Below are positions 17,114 through 26,303 of a stretch of 64,000 nt of DNA, piece after piece. Position 1 is the first letter of the stretch, and each line of letters begins with the position of its first letter. Below the pieces are notes generated by a model that was not told where the DNA came from, searched no databases, and saw only the letters and a list, made by a program, of their open reading frames with translations. The stretch is from Flavisolibacter nicotianae. GTDB lineage: Bacteria > Bacteroidota > Bacteroidia > Chitinophagales > Chitinophagaceae. The translations under genes and the position numbers were made by a program. The stretch spans positions 705,296-769,295 of the forward strand of contig NZ_RBCI01000003.1 of assembly GCF_003628535.1 (NCBI RefSeq), read 5' to 3'.

Positions 17114-17524
17114 CTATTTTCCAATTAACCTGTCCAGGCTAAAGCGGCCGGGGCCAGCCAGCAAAATGGTGAAAAAAGAGATCAGGTAAATACCGGCATT
17201 TTCTCCCGGACCAAAAAACTGGCCTTTGTGTGCAACGAATAACGCCACGCCCATCGCGATGACCAGGGGAATGGCCGCAAGCCGGGTAAAAAGGCCAAGG
17301 ATAATGAAGGCTGCGCAAAAGAATTCTGCAAAAACCACCATCGAATACGACGTCGTGGAACCGACGCCAAACGGGTCGGCGAATTTTCCCGATTTGCTTG
17401 CAAAATGCTGAAGTTTGTCCAGGCCGTGCTGAATCATCATCAGGGCACCAACGCCTACACGAAAAATAAAAAGGGCAACACTCAACGTGCTTTCAGACAC
17501 TTTTGTGCTGAAGATTTTTTTCAT
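17114..17524 (-). CDS. DoxX family membrane protein
   Basis: 136-residue inner-membrane protein with four hydrophobic helices, starting near ALFIFRVGVGALMMIQHGLDKL, then FAEFFCAAFIILGLFTRLAAIP and LISFFTILLAGPGRFSLD. The arrangement and the closing GPGRFSLDRL motif are typical of DoxX/DoxD-like proteins, often linked to redox stress. The specific partner is unknown. ATG at 17524; monocistronic as far as can be seen. Confidence 0.88.
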   Translation of the reverse strand: MKKIFSTKVSESTLSVALFIFRVGVGALMMIQHGLDKLQHFASKSGKFADPFGVGSTTSYSMVVFAEFFCAAFIILGLFTRLAAIPLVIAMGVALFVAHKGQFFGPGENAGIYLISFFTILLAGPGRFSLDRLIGK

Positions 17525-17694
17525 AGTCTATTGTTTTCAGGTGGCGCAAAACTATTCGAAAATAAGATTGAAGCAACCAATTGTTAAACTTGCTTGAAGC
17601 TTAATTTTAAGGTTCTCTTTGGAACGAAGTTTGGCCGGCCCTAAAATAATTCGAATATTTACGACGTTTTTTCCTCAACGGTTAACTGGACACC

Positions 17695-20600
17695 ATGAAG
17701 AAATTTTGCTTATCAGTCGTTGGCTATTTTTTATTCTCGTCATTGTTCGCACAGCAAACAGAATTTTATAAAGCGTCCAAGGACCGTTTCTACGAAGCAA
17801 AAGAGTATTACCAAAAAGAGCAATACAACCTTGCTTATCCCATCTTTAAGGAACTGCAACAGACCGTTTCGCAATCGGAGCGAATCAACAATACGGTCGT
17901 GGCGCAGGAGATCGATTACTATGCCATCGCCTGTGCGCTGAAGCAAAATGAAAGCCGTGCCGAGCTGGATGCGCAGGTGTACATCGATGTCACGAAGAAC
18001 AATGCCCGTGCACAGATGATGAGTTACCAGTTGGCGGAATACTATTTCCGGCAACAGCGGTTTTCCGATGCCCTGCCGCTTTACGAGGCGGCCAGCGTGG
18101 CCAACCTCAATAACCGCGAAGCGGCCGGCATGAAGTTTCACCAGGGCTATGCTTATTTCACCATGCAGCAGTTTGCCAAGGCAAAGCCCCTGCTCTATGC
18201 CATTCGCCAGGTGAAAAGCGATCCCAATTACATCGATGCCAATTACTACTACGGTTTTATTGCGTTCCGCGACCGGCAGTACAATGATGCGCTGGCCTCG
18301 TTCCGTGTTGTTGAAAACGAACCGCAGTATGCGCCCATCGTTCCGTATTACATCGCACAGATCAACTATGTACAGGGCCGCAAGGAAGAAGCCATTGCCT
18401 ATGCCGAAAGCCGGATGAAAAGCGGCAAGACGCAGTTTTACGACCTGGAACTGAAGCAACTTTTAGGACATGCCTATTTTGAAAAAAAGCAATACGCCAA
18501 GGCGCTTCCTTACCTGGAAGAGTATGTGAGCCGTTCGAAAAAAGTGCGGAAAGAAGACGTGTACGAGTTATCGTATGCCTATTACCAGGCGGGCAATTAT
18601 ACCAAGGCCATTGATGGGTTTAAACAATTGAGCGGGAAAGACGACTCGCTGAGCCAGCATGCCATGTACCTGCTGGCAGATGCTTACCTGAAGACCGGTC
18701 AGAAATCGAATGCACGAAACGCGTTTTTGTTTTCTTCTTCCAACAACAGCAACCAGGAGCAGCGCCAGATTGCCCGCTTCAACTATGCCAAGCTCTCTTA
18801 CGAACTGGGCTATCAGGACGAAGCCCTGAACAACCTGAAATCATTTCTCAACGATTATCCCGATTCGCCATACCGCGAGGAAGCGACAGAATTGCTGGTG
18901 GGTGCGCTGGCGAACACCAACAATTACCGCGATGCCCTGACCTTGCTGGAAAACATTAAAAATCCAACGCAAAATGTAAAACGGCTGCTGCCACGGATTT
19001 TGTACGGGCGGGCAACGGAACTGATCAACGACGGACAATTGCAAGAGGCCGAAAGCCTGCTGGACAGGGCGTTGAGAGACCCGAATAATGGGACAGTACT
19101 CCCGCTGATCAACTTCTGGAAAGGCGAACTGGCCTACCGCAACAACCGCATTGACGATGCCATCCGCTATTACAATGCCTACCTGCAGGCCGGAGCGCCA
19201 TCGAGCGGTGAAGCCAACGAACGAAGCGTCAAATACAACCTGGGATATACCTACTACCGCAAGGAAAATTATCCCGTGGCGCAAACCTTTTTCGAGCCGC
19301 TTTCGAGGGGTGCCTCGCTCAATTCCGATCCCATTACGCAGGATGCGTATGTGCGAACGGCCGATGTTTATTACATGAACCGGAATTTTTCGCAGGCACG
19401 GTCGATGTATGACAAAGTCATCGGCTATTCCTGGCCTGCAGAAGATTATGCGACCTTCCAGAAGGCAATGATCACCGGCATCAACAGCCCGAACGAAAAA
19501 GTAAGCCTGCTTAATACCATGACCCGCAAGTTCCCGCGATCAACGCTTGTGAATGATGCCAACATGGAAATTGCCAACACCTACCTGGCGCAGGAACGTT
19601 TTCGGGAGGCCATCCCCTTTCTTAACAACATCATCAATGCATCGGGTAACAGCAGCCTGAAACCGCAGGCCTACCTGAAACTGGGGATTGCCTATTACAA
19701 TGCCAACGACAACGACAAAGCCATTGCGCAATACAAGCAGTTGCTCAACACCTATCCCAACTCACCCGAGGCGGACGATGCGCTGGATAACCTGAAGACG
19801 ATTTATATCGAGCAGGGTAAACCCGGCGAGTTTGCCGACGCGGCAAGAAGCGCCGGTCGTCCCATCTCGGTCACGGCAGAAGACTCGCTGACCTTTGCCG
19901 CGGCGCAGATCCAGTACGAGAACAACAACATGAATGCGGCCTTGGATGCGATGACGGCTTACCTCCAGCGTTTCCCCAACGGCAGCAAAGCGGTGAATGC
20001 CTATTACTACCGCGGTGAGATTTATAACAGCCGGAAAGACTGGGGCAACGCCATTGCCAACTATAGTGAAGTGGCCAAGCGGGCACCAAACACGTATGCC
20101 GAACCGTCGATCCTGCAGGCGGCACGCCTCAACTTTTTCGAGTTGAAAAATTATCCGGAGGCGGAGCAGTTTTATACGCAACTGAAGCAGGTAACATCGT
20201 CGCAGGAAAACCGGCTGGAAGCCATGCGGGGACTTTTGCGCAGCCAGTACCTGCAAAAGAAATGGAGCGAAGCGGTTGACAATGCCAAAGAGCTGATTGC
20301 ACAAAAAGGTGCCAGCACCGATGATAAATCGCTTGCCAACATGGCCATCGGGAAATCGGCACAGATTGCCGGACGCTACGACGAGGCGTTGAATGCCTTC
20401 AAAGCGGTGGTGGCCGTCAACAAGGCTGCTGTTGGTGCCGAAGCCCGTTACGAAGTTGCCAATACCTGGTTCATGACCGACCGGATGAGCGATGCGGAAA
20501 AAGCAGCGTTTGAAGTGATCAACAAAAGCGGTTCATACGATTACTGGGTGACAAAGGCCTATATTCTCCTGGGCGATATTTACCTGAAGCAAAAGGATTA

Positions 20601-20730
20601 TTTCAACGCGAAAGCGACTTTCCAAAGCATCGTTCAGAACAGCCTGAATGCGGAGCTGAAAGCAGAAGCGCAGGAGAAACTCAATAAGGTGAACGAAGAA
20701 GAAGCAAGGAACAGCAAAGTCGGATCGTGA
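17695..20730 (+). CDS. large periplasmic tetratricopeptide-repeat protein
   Basis: 1011 residues: a signal peptide (MKKFCLSVVGYFLFSSLFAQ) followed almost entirely by TPR units, seen as repeated patterns such as AYPIFKEL, DALPLYEAA, AKPLLYAI, AIAYAES and AIDGFKQL. It is Tyr/Asn/Ala/Gln-rich with no catalytic motif, so it is most likely a protein-binding scaffold in the periplasm or at the outer membrane. It is first in a same-strand set with an outer-membrane barrel (20852) and an HU-CCDC81-like membrane protein (22482). This gene order suggests a joint envelope role, which is an inference. Confidence 0.85.
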   Translation: MKKFCLSVVGYFLFSSLFAQQTEFYKASKDRFYEAKEYYQKEQYNLAYPIFKELQQTVSQSERINNTVVAQEIDYYAIACALKQNESRAELDAQVYIDVTKNNARAQMMSYQLAEYYFRQQRFSDALPLYEAASVANLNNREAAGMKFHQGYAYFTMQQFAKAKPLLYAIRQVKSDPNYIDANYYYGFIAFRDRQYNDALASFRVVENEPQYAPIVPYYIAQINYVQGRKEEAIAYAESRMKSGKTQFYDLELKQLLGHAYFEKKQYAKALPYLEEYVSRSKKVRKEDVYELSYAYYQAGNYTKAIDGFKQLSGKDDSLSQHAMYLLADAYLKTGQKSNARNAFLFSSSNNSNQEQRQIARFNYAKLSYELGYQDEALNNLKSFLNDYPDSPYREEATELLVGALANTNNYRDALTLLENIKNPTQNVKRLLPRILYGRATELINDGQLQEAESLLDRALRDPNNGTVLPLINFWKGELAYRNNRIDDAIRYYNAYLQAGAPSSGEANERSVKYNLGYTYYRKENYPVAQTFFEPLSRGASLNSDPITQDAYVRTADVYYMNRNFSQARSMYDKVIGYSWPAEDYATFQKAMITGINSPNEKVSLLNTMTRKFPRSTLVNDANMEIANTYLAQERFREAIPFLNNIINASGNSSLKPQAYLKLGIAYYNANDNDKAIAQYKQLLNTYPNSPEADDALDNLKTIYIEQGKPGEFADAARSAGRPISVTAEDSLTFAAAQIQYENNNMNAALDAMTAYLQRFPNGSKAVNAYYYRGEIYNSRKDWGNAIANYSEVAKRAPNTYAEPSILQAARLNFFELKNYPEAEQFYTQLKQVTSSQENRLEAMRGLLRSQYLQKKWSEAVDNAKELIAQKGASTDDKSLANMAIGKSAQIAGRYDEALNAFKAVVAVNKAAVGAEARYEVANTWFMTDRMSDAEKAAFEVINKSGSYDYWVTKAYILLGDIYLKQKDYFNAKATFQSIVQNSLNAELKAEAQEKLNKVNEEEARNSKVGS

Positions 20731-20732
20731 GG

Positions 20733-20764
20733 AGGATAGTAGGATAGCAGGACATTGGATAGTG
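20733..20764 (+). repeat. period-8 repeat (GGATAG type) before the octamer array
   Basis: Units AGGATAGT, AGGATAGC, AGGACATT and GGATAGTG follow directly after the TPR gene stop, in 8-base phase. Confidence 0.5.
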
Positions 20765-20783
20765 AAGCCATTGTCAGTTCTTA

Positions 20784-20855
20784 CATTATCACATTATCGC
20801 ATTATCGCATTATCGCATTTTCAAATTATCACATTGTCACATTAGCATATTATGA
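20784..20855 (+). repeat. period-8 repeat array running into the start codon of the outer-membrane barrel gene
   Basis: Nine consecutive 8-base units with consensus CATTATCG (for example CATTATCA, then three CATTATCG, CATTTTCA, AATTATCA, CATTGTCA, CATTAGCA). The last partial unit contains the ATG at 20852. The same consensus type, (C/A)ATT(A/T)(T/G)C(A/G), recurs before rpmG and the DUF4295 gene. Confidence 0.85.
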
Positions 20856-22480
20856 AGTCACCCATCTTAGTCATATCGGTATTATTGATTGGCATTGGCG
20901 TACAGGCACAGGATACGACAGGAAAAAAAGTAAAAATTACGTCGAGCTTTAAGCCGGTGTTGAAGGAAGCGGCCAAGGTAAATTTCAATGCGGCACCACC
21001 GAGCACCGATACGTCGCGGCCACGACTGCAATACAATATTCCCAACCAGAACTTGAATTTTGCATTTCAACCGGGTACGCTTCGGCCGCTTGCCCTGCAG
21101 GTGGATACCGGCGCCAACTGGACCAATGAAAGCTATGTCAAACTCGGTTTCGGCAACCTGAAAACACCGTTTGCGCAGGTTGGACTTTCGGTGGGCGACG
21201 GCAAAACAGCCGGCGTGAACCTCTATGGCAAACACACGTCTTCCAAAGGCAAGATCCAGTACCAGGATTACAGCACCACCAACGTGGAGTTGAATACCTT
21301 TCTGAAATCGGGCAATATCGAATGGGATGCACGGCTGGGTGCGTTGCAGGAGAATACAAAAAAATACGGCATCACTGCCTTGTCATCGATTCCGCCAAAA
21401 GATTCGCTGGATGTAAAGCTGCAAACCTGGCGGGGACGCATTTCGTTTCACAACATCAACCGCACTGAACTCGGACTTTCGTATGCACCCGAACTGCGCA
21501 TTGACGCCTTCAGCGACGGGTTGAGCAATTCGGAGAGCAATACCTACCTGAATATTCCCGTGCAAAAGGAGCTGGGGAAAACGTTTGCCGTCGATGTAGC
21601 GCTGACGGCAAGCCTTAGCCGGTACAAACCCGAAAAAAAGACGGAGGTGAACAACAATTTCTTCATGATCTCTCCTTCGCTTTTGTACCGTTCGCAAAAT
21701 ATCAACCTCCAGGCAGGAATCCGGCCGTCCTGGAACAAAAGCAAGTCAAGGCTGTTCCCGAACATCACAGCGGAAGTGGCTTCGTCGGATAAACGTTTTT
21801 CTTTCCAGGCAGGATGGGTGGGTTACCTGCGGAATTCGGGCTTCCAGTACATGGCCGGCATCAATCCCTGGATATGGGCGCCGGAAACCGTTTATAATTC
21901 CAGCGTCGACGAACGTTATGCGGGTTTTAAGGGATCGGCCGGCGACCACCTGAGTTACAGTGCGAAAATTGGCTACAACAAGATCACCGACCAGCCGCTT
22001 TTCACCAACGATACATCCAGTACAAGTGGTGGCCGGTCGTTCATGGTGATCAATGAGCCCGAACTAAAAGTGTTCAATTTCGGTGGCGAGTTGGGTTATA
22101 CGATCGGCGAAACATTTTCGCTGATTTCGAACATCCAGTTTAATCAATACAAAACAAAAGTGGCGGAGAAAGCCTGGGGCCTGCTGCCCATCGAATTCCG
22201 GACAGCGTTGCGCCTCCAGGTGCTGAAAGACCTTTACGTCACGACCGACATGTACACATTTAACGGCCCGCAATACCTCCGCAAAGACGGCAGCCGGGGA
22301 AACCTGGGAAGCGCCATGGACCTGAGTGCGGGTCTTGAATTCAAGGTGGTAAAGAACATCAAGCTGTGGGCCCAATTCAACAACATGCTGAACAAGGAAT
22401 ACCAACGCTGGAACCAGTACCCGGTTTACGGCTTCAACTTCTTGGGTGGAGTCGTATTTTCGTTCGCTCAAAGCAAATAG
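20852..22480 (+). CDS. TonB-receptor-like outer-membrane beta-barrel protein
   Basis: 542 residues with a signal peptide (MKSPILVISVLLIGIGVQAQ) and a barrel-like sequence: alternating hydrophobic/polar strands and many Tyr/Phe/Trp girdle residues. The C-terminus ends VVFSFAQSK, the aromatic-terminated last strand typical of barrels. There is no clear plug domain or TonB box, so it is probably a barrel-only protein rather than a nutrient transporter. It lies between the TPR gene and the HU-CCDC81-like gene (one base after its stop), so the three probably work together. Its leader is an octamer repeat array. Confidence 0.78.
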   Translation: MKSPILVISVLLIGIGVQAQDTTGKKVKITSSFKPVLKEAAKVNFNAAPPSTDTSRPRLQYNIPNQNLNFAFQPGTLRPLALQVDTGANWTNESYVKLGFGNLKTPFAQVGLSVGDGKTAGVNLYGKHTSSKGKIQYQDYSTTNVELNTFLKSGNIEWDARLGALQENTKKYGITALSSIPPKDSLDVKLQTWRGRISFHNINRTELGLSYAPELRIDAFSDGLSNSESNTYLNIPVQKELGKTFAVDVALTASLSRYKPEKKTEVNNNFFMISPSLLYRSQNINLQAGIRPSWNKSKSRLFPNITAEVASSDKRFSFQAGWVGYLRNSGFQYMAGINPWIWAPETVYNSSVDERYAGFKGSAGDHLSYSAKIGYNKITDQPLFTNDTSSTSGGRSFMVINEPELKVFNFGGELGYTIGETFSLISNIQFNQYKTKVAEKAWGLLPIEFRTALRLQVLKDLYVTTDMYTFNGPQYLRKDGSRGNLGSAMDLSAGLEFKVVKNIKLWAQFNNMLNKEYQRWNQYPVYGFNFLGGVVFSFAQSK

Positions 22481-22481
22481 C

Positions 22482-23114
22482 GTGTTCAATCAACTGACAA
22501 AATATTTATTGCACTACAGGCGGGTGAGTCTTCCCTCAGTCGGTACCATTCAACTGGTGCAGGTTCCTGCGCAACTCAACGTTGCGGACAAAACGATACA
22601 ACCGCCAACGTTTTCCGCCGAGCTGAAAGACGATGCAACGGTGCCGGATCATCAACTGGCTTACCTTTCTGCAGCGTTGCGCCAGGATAAGGACAGCGTG
22701 CGGCAGTCGCTGAACGATTTGGGTGCAGCGTTGAAAGAACGCATCGAGGATGAAGGTTTTTTATGGAATGGCATCGGGACGATCCGCCGGTCCGGAAAGA
22801 TCGAGATGGAGCTGCCTGCCCTTGAACCTTTGCCGGCAGAACGGGTGATGCGGCATGATGCTGAACACATGGTCCTGCGGGGCGACCAACACATGACGTC
22901 TACCGAAATTGCCGGGTTAAAAGAAGCCACACCCGGAAAAAGACGTTCCATTTTTGTGATCATCGGTTGGATCGTGTTAGTGCTTTCCCTTCTTTTCATC
23001 ATTTTCATTCTCTACCAGGGCAAGTTCAGGATCGGAGCCAGTGGTTCAAAGCAGGCGCCGGTCGGTTCAGTTTACCTTCCGGTTGGAAGCAAAAGTGGAG
23101 TGAAACCGCTCTAA
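22482..23114 (+). CDS. HU-CCDC81-like domain membrane protein
   Basis: 210 residues from a GTG at 22482, one base after the barrel gene stop, so translation is probably coupled. The N-terminal part (about 1-60, starting FNQLTKYLLHYRRVSLPSVG) matches the bacterial CCDC81-like HU domain that Bacteroidota proteins place before a membrane segment. A second such domain may cover about 60-120. One membrane helix is clear (IFVIIGWIVLVLSLLFIIF, about 165-183), followed by a short basic/Gly/Ser tail that looks too short for a SPOR domain. The HU part would be cytoplasmic, suggesting a link from DNA or cytoplasm to the envelope. An in-frame ATG lies at 22446, inside the upstream gene. Confidence 0.75.
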   Translation: MFNQLTKYLLHYRRVSLPSVGTIQLVQVPAQLNVADKTIQPPTFSAELKDDATVPDHQLAYLSAALRQDKDSVRQSLNDLGAALKERIEDEGFLWNGIGTIRRSGKIEMELPALEPLPAERVMRHDAEHMVLRGDQHMTSTEIAGLKEATPGKRRSIFVIIGWIVLVLSLLFIIFILYQGKFRIGASGSKQAPVGSVYLPVGSKSGVKPL

Positions 23115-23167
23115 GCGAGGTTGCCGTATTTTCAAAAAGCCAACCTTAATCAAACCGCGAACTGTTC

Positions 23168-23175
23168 TACATTTG
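23168..23175 (+). promoter_or_regulatory. -7 box TACATTTG for the methyltransferase gene
   Basis: A perfect match to the Bacteroidota TAnnTTTG box, only 8 bases before the ATG at 23184. If used, the leader would be just a few bases long. No clear -33 box. Confidence 0.5.
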
Positions 23176-23183
23176 CAGCCCTT

Positions 23184-24080
23184 ATGAATCGCATTCATTA
23201 TTCGCATTGCCCGGTGTGCAACAGCACCAATATCGATCCCTTGCTCAAGGTGAAGGATCATTCTGTCAGCAAGGAGGAATATGTTGTGTGGCAGTGCCGC
23301 GATTGCACCCTGCGTTTCACGCAGGATGTGCCTGATGAGGACTCGATTGGCCCATATTATGCTTCGCCCGACTATATTTCGCACTCCAACACGAGCAAGG
23401 GATTACTCAATCAGCTTTATCAAAATGTTCGCCGGCTGACGCTGGCACAAAAGGCCAACCTGGTAGAGCGCTATACCCGGAAAAAAGGGTCTCTGCTGGA
23501 CATTGGTGCAGGCATAGGTGCGTTTCTGTCGGCGATGAAGCAAAGAGGATGGGAGGCCAGGGGAATTGAGCCTGATGAAGGCGCACGGACAAATGCAAAA
23601 GAACTCTTTGGGCTGACATTACAGGAGCCTTCGTTGTTGTTCGAAGCAGACGGACGCCGGTATGATGCGATAACCCTTTGGCATGTGTTGGAACACGTAC
23701 ACCAGTTGCATCCCTACGTAGCCCGGTTAAAAGAGCGGCTGGCAGAAGGAGGGAAGATCTTTATTGCTGTTCCCAACTATACCTCTGCGGATGCCGCTGC
23801 CTACAGGAATTATTGGGCGGCATACGATGTGCCGCGTCATCTGTATCATTTCTCGCCGCAATCGATTTCTGTACTGATGAATGCGCACGGCCTTCGGGTG
23901 ATCGAAAAAAAGCCGATGTGGTTTGATTCGTTTTACATCAGTCTCCTCAGCAGCAAATACCACCGTGGACGAACCTCCTGGCTGGGCGCCGGTCTGAATG
24001 GCCTTCGTTCGAACCTCGCGGCACTGGTAAACAGGGACCGCTGCAGCTCGCTGATCTATATTGTTGAAAAGGCGTCGTAA
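23184..24080 (+). CDS. class I SAM-dependent methyltransferase with N-terminal zinc ribbon
   Basis: 298 residues. An N-terminal zinc ribbon (CPVC near residue 9 and CRDC near 40) precedes a Rossmann-fold methyltransferase with the SAM-binding motif LLDIGAGIGAFL, a second motif GIEPDEGA and the post-I motif TLWHVLEHVH. This arrangement (Methyltransf_23 with a small zinc finger) is common in cell-surface polysaccharide or lipid modification, but the substrate is not evident. Start at 23184, because homologues begin with the MNRIHYSHCPVC type sequence. Confidence 0.85.
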   Translation: MNRIHYSHCPVCNSTNIDPLLKVKDHSVSKEEYVVWQCRDCTLRFTQDVPDEDSIGPYYASPDYISHSNTSKGLLNQLYQNVRRLTLAQKANLVERYTRKKGSLLDIGAGIGAFLSAMKQRGWEARGIEPDEGARTNAKELFGLTLQEPSLLFEADGRRYDAITLWHVLEHVHQLHPYVARLKERLAEGGKIFIAVPNYTSADAAAYRNYWAAYDVPRHLYHFSPQSISVLMNAHGLRVIEKKPMWFDSFYISLLSSKYHRGRTSWLGAGLNGLRSNLAALVNRDRCSSLIYIVEKAS

Positions 24081-24103
24081 CGAAAAAAAACTGCAGGTTG
24101 CCA

Positions 24104-24907
24104 TTAGAAAGCAAACTGCAACTGGTAAATCTTCGACCAGTTTTTTCCCGTCACGTAGAATTTTTTTGTTTCGGGGTTGTAGGCGATGCCATTCAGCACC
24201 TCGGCGTGCGGGTTGGTTGCCTGTTCGCGCTGTGCAAGATTGGACAAATCCATCTTTGCGACAACATTGCCGGTGGAGGGCTCAATTTTCAACAGGTAAT
24301 TCATCTGCCATTGGTTGGCGTAGACAAAGCCGTTGACATATTCCAGCTCGTTGATGTTGACGGCCGGAACGTCGTTCTCTTTTACTTCCACTTTTTTCAG
24401 CAGCTTGAACGTACCCGGTTCGTAATAGTAAAGATTGTTGCTGCCGTTGCTGGCAATTAGCGCCGTGCTGTCGTGCGTCAGGCCCCAGCCTTCTCCGTTA
24501 AACGGAAGCTCTTTGATCTTTTTGAAGTCTCCCACTGTATATACATTCACCTTGCTTTCCCGCCAGGTCAACTGGTAAACGGTGTCGCGAAAAACGGTGA
24601 TGCCTTCGCCAAAAGAAGCAGCTGGCAACGAAATTTGCTTTTGTGGTTTGCCGCTTTGCAAATCGTATTGCACCAGCTTCGACTTTCCTTCCAGGCCGGT
24701 GCTTTCGAGCAGCGTACCCTTGTAAAATTCCAGTCCTTCGGTAAAAAAAGACGTGTCGTGCGCTGCCGTTCCAACGATGGTATAATTGATGGACGGTGTT
24801 TGGGGAACAGAAGCGCTGCTGCTGTCGGTTGTGGTGTCGGGATTATTGGAACACCGGACGGATACGATGCCGACACAGAGTAACGCCAGCCAGAACGTTT
24901 TTTTCAT
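24104..24907 (-). CDS. glutaminyl-peptide cyclotransferase (plant/bacterial type) lipoprotein
   Basis: Converts N-terminal glutamine of peptides to pyroglutamate. 267 residues with a lipoprotein signal (MKKTFWLALLCVGIVSVRC, Cys19), a Ser/Thr/Pro-rich spacer, then the five-bladed propeller of the PF05096 family. Visible motifs include FFTEGLEFYKGTLLESTG, SFGEGITVFRD, LTWRESKVNVY, GEGWGLTHD and NINELEYVNGFVYANQW. The start at 24907 is set by the signal peptide. It probably acts in the periplasm, where many exported Bacteroidota proteins begin with Gln after signal cleavage. Confidence 0.9.
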   Translation of the reverse strand: MKKTFWLALLCVGIVSVRCSNNPDTTTDSSSASVPQTPSINYTIVGTAAHDTSFFTEGLEFYKGTLLESTGLEGKSKLVQYDLQSGKPQKQISLPAASFGEGITVFRDTVYQLTWRESKVNVYTVGDFKKIKELPFNGEGWGLTHDSTALIASNGSNNLYYYEPGTFKLLKKVEVKENDVPAVNINELEYVNGFVYANQWQMNYLLKIEPSTGNVVAKMDLSNLAQREQATNPHAEVLNGIAYNPETKKFYVTGKNWSKIYQLQFAF

Positions 24908-25112
24908 AGAGCCAAAAATAAGGGTTGGCCCCAAAGCTTTTGTTAAGAGGTTTGGAATAATATTTGAAACTTACCCATCGGCCGATTATATTTGTTGCAT
25001 CGCCTCCAGATCCTACCCAAATTCCGACAACTTCCATTTCCTCTTTTTTCCGGTATCGCTGCAAAAGCCAGTATAGATTCCAGTTACCTGTGGTTACCGT
25101 CAACCGGCAACT

Positions 25113-26303
25113 ATGAGGACGTTTTTCCTGTTCGTATTTCTTCACTTTTCCGCTGTTTTGCTGGCGCAGGATCGCTGCATCACGGTTGGGTATCTTGCCG
25201 GAAAACAGCCCGGGTCACCGGAAGCCAAAGCCATTGCCGAACAAGGTCAGGGTAAAAACAATACACAACGCCAGGGTAACGACGATGCCGTCATCCGTAT
25301 ACCGGTTGTAGTACACGTACTTTACAATGATGCGACGCAGAATATTTCGGAAACGCAGGTCCGGAGCGGCATCGATGCGCTGAACAGGGATTTTCGCCGC
25401 AAGGCTGCCGATACAAGCAACACACCCTTGCGTTTCCGCTCCATCGCGGCAGATGTGCAGATTGAATTTTATCTCGCTACGGCCGATCCCTTTGGCCGCT
25501 CCACCAATGGGATCATTCGTAAGCAAAACTCTCGAATTGCATGGATGGCCGATGACAAGATGAAGATGGCTGCACAAGGCGGCGACAACCCCTGGAACAG
25601 CAAGAGCTATCTCAATATCTGGGTGGTGAACCTGGCAGGCGGCAGCGGTTATGCCAGTGTGCCCGGGTGCGCTCCCGAAACGGACGGTGTTGTTATTCAC
25701 TACGCAGCTTTTGGCACCCTCAACACGACGGCACCCTTTAATATGGGGCGCACCGTTGTGCACGAAGTGGGGCATTGGCTGGGATTAAAACACATTTGGG
25801 GTGATGCCGAATGTGGTGATGATGGCGTGGACGACACACCGCAACAGGGTTTTTTTACGAAAGGATGTCCTTCCGGTTTTCGCAGCTCGTGCAACAACGG
25901 CACGCAGGGCGATATGTACATGAACTTCATGGATTATACCGATGATGCCTGTATGAACTTATTCACTGCCGGTCAACGCAGCCGCATGCGTTTACAATTT
26001 GCGGAAGGCGGGTGGCGTGCATCGCTTTTGCAAAGCAGGGGCCTGAGCGAACCCTGGATGCAGCAGGCCGCATTGCCTGCAGCCGCAGCAACACTCTACC
26101 CCAACCCGGCGCAGGATAAGGTTACGATACAGGTTGGCCAGTTTCTAATCGGGAAAAAGCTTAGTCTTTTCAACAGCCAGGGTTTACTGCAAAACGTGGA
26201 AACGATCACGTCTACCCTTCATACTCTTTCATTAGCGGGACTCAAATCCGGCGTCTATTTTTTACGTGGCGAAGATTTCCTGCAAAAATTCGTCAAGCTT
26301 TAA
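25113..26303 (+). CDS. secreted M43-family zinc metallopeptidase with T9SS C-terminal domain
   Basis: 396 residues: signal peptide (MRTFFLFVFLHFSAVLLAQ), a pro-region, and a pappalysin-type (M43) catalytic domain with the metzincin motif HEVGHWLGLKH and the Met-turn NFMDYTDD. Six or more Cys are probably disulfide bonded. The C-terminal about 75 residues start LYPNPAQDKVTI and end FVKL, a type A sorting domain of the type IX secretion system, so the mature enzyme should be exported and surface-attached or released. The 3' end overlaps the convergent oxidoreductase gene by four bases. Confidence 0.92.
   Translation: MRTFFLFVFLHFSAVLLAQDRCITVGYLAGKQPGSPEAKAIAEQGQGKNNTQRQGNDDAVIRIPVVVHVLYNDATQNISETQVRSGIDALNRDFRRKAADTSNTPLRFRSIAADVQIEFYLATADPFGRSTNGIIRKQNSRIAWMADDKMKMAAQGGDNPWNSKSYLNIWVVNLAGGSGYASVPGCAPETDGVVIHYAAFGTLNTTAPFNMGRTVVHEVGHWLGLKHIWGDAECGDDGVDDTPQQGFFTKGCPSGFRSSCNNGTQGDMYMNFMDYTDDACMNLFTAGQRSRMRLQFAEGGWRASLLQSRGLSEPWMQQAALPAAAATLYPNPAQDKVTIQVGQFLIGKKLSLFNSQGLLQNVETITSTLHTLSLAGLKSGVYFLRGEDFLQKFVKL

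Noticed and set aside
20733..20855. CRISPR array
   Set aside because: Units are 8 bp without spacers; no cas genes anywhere in the window.
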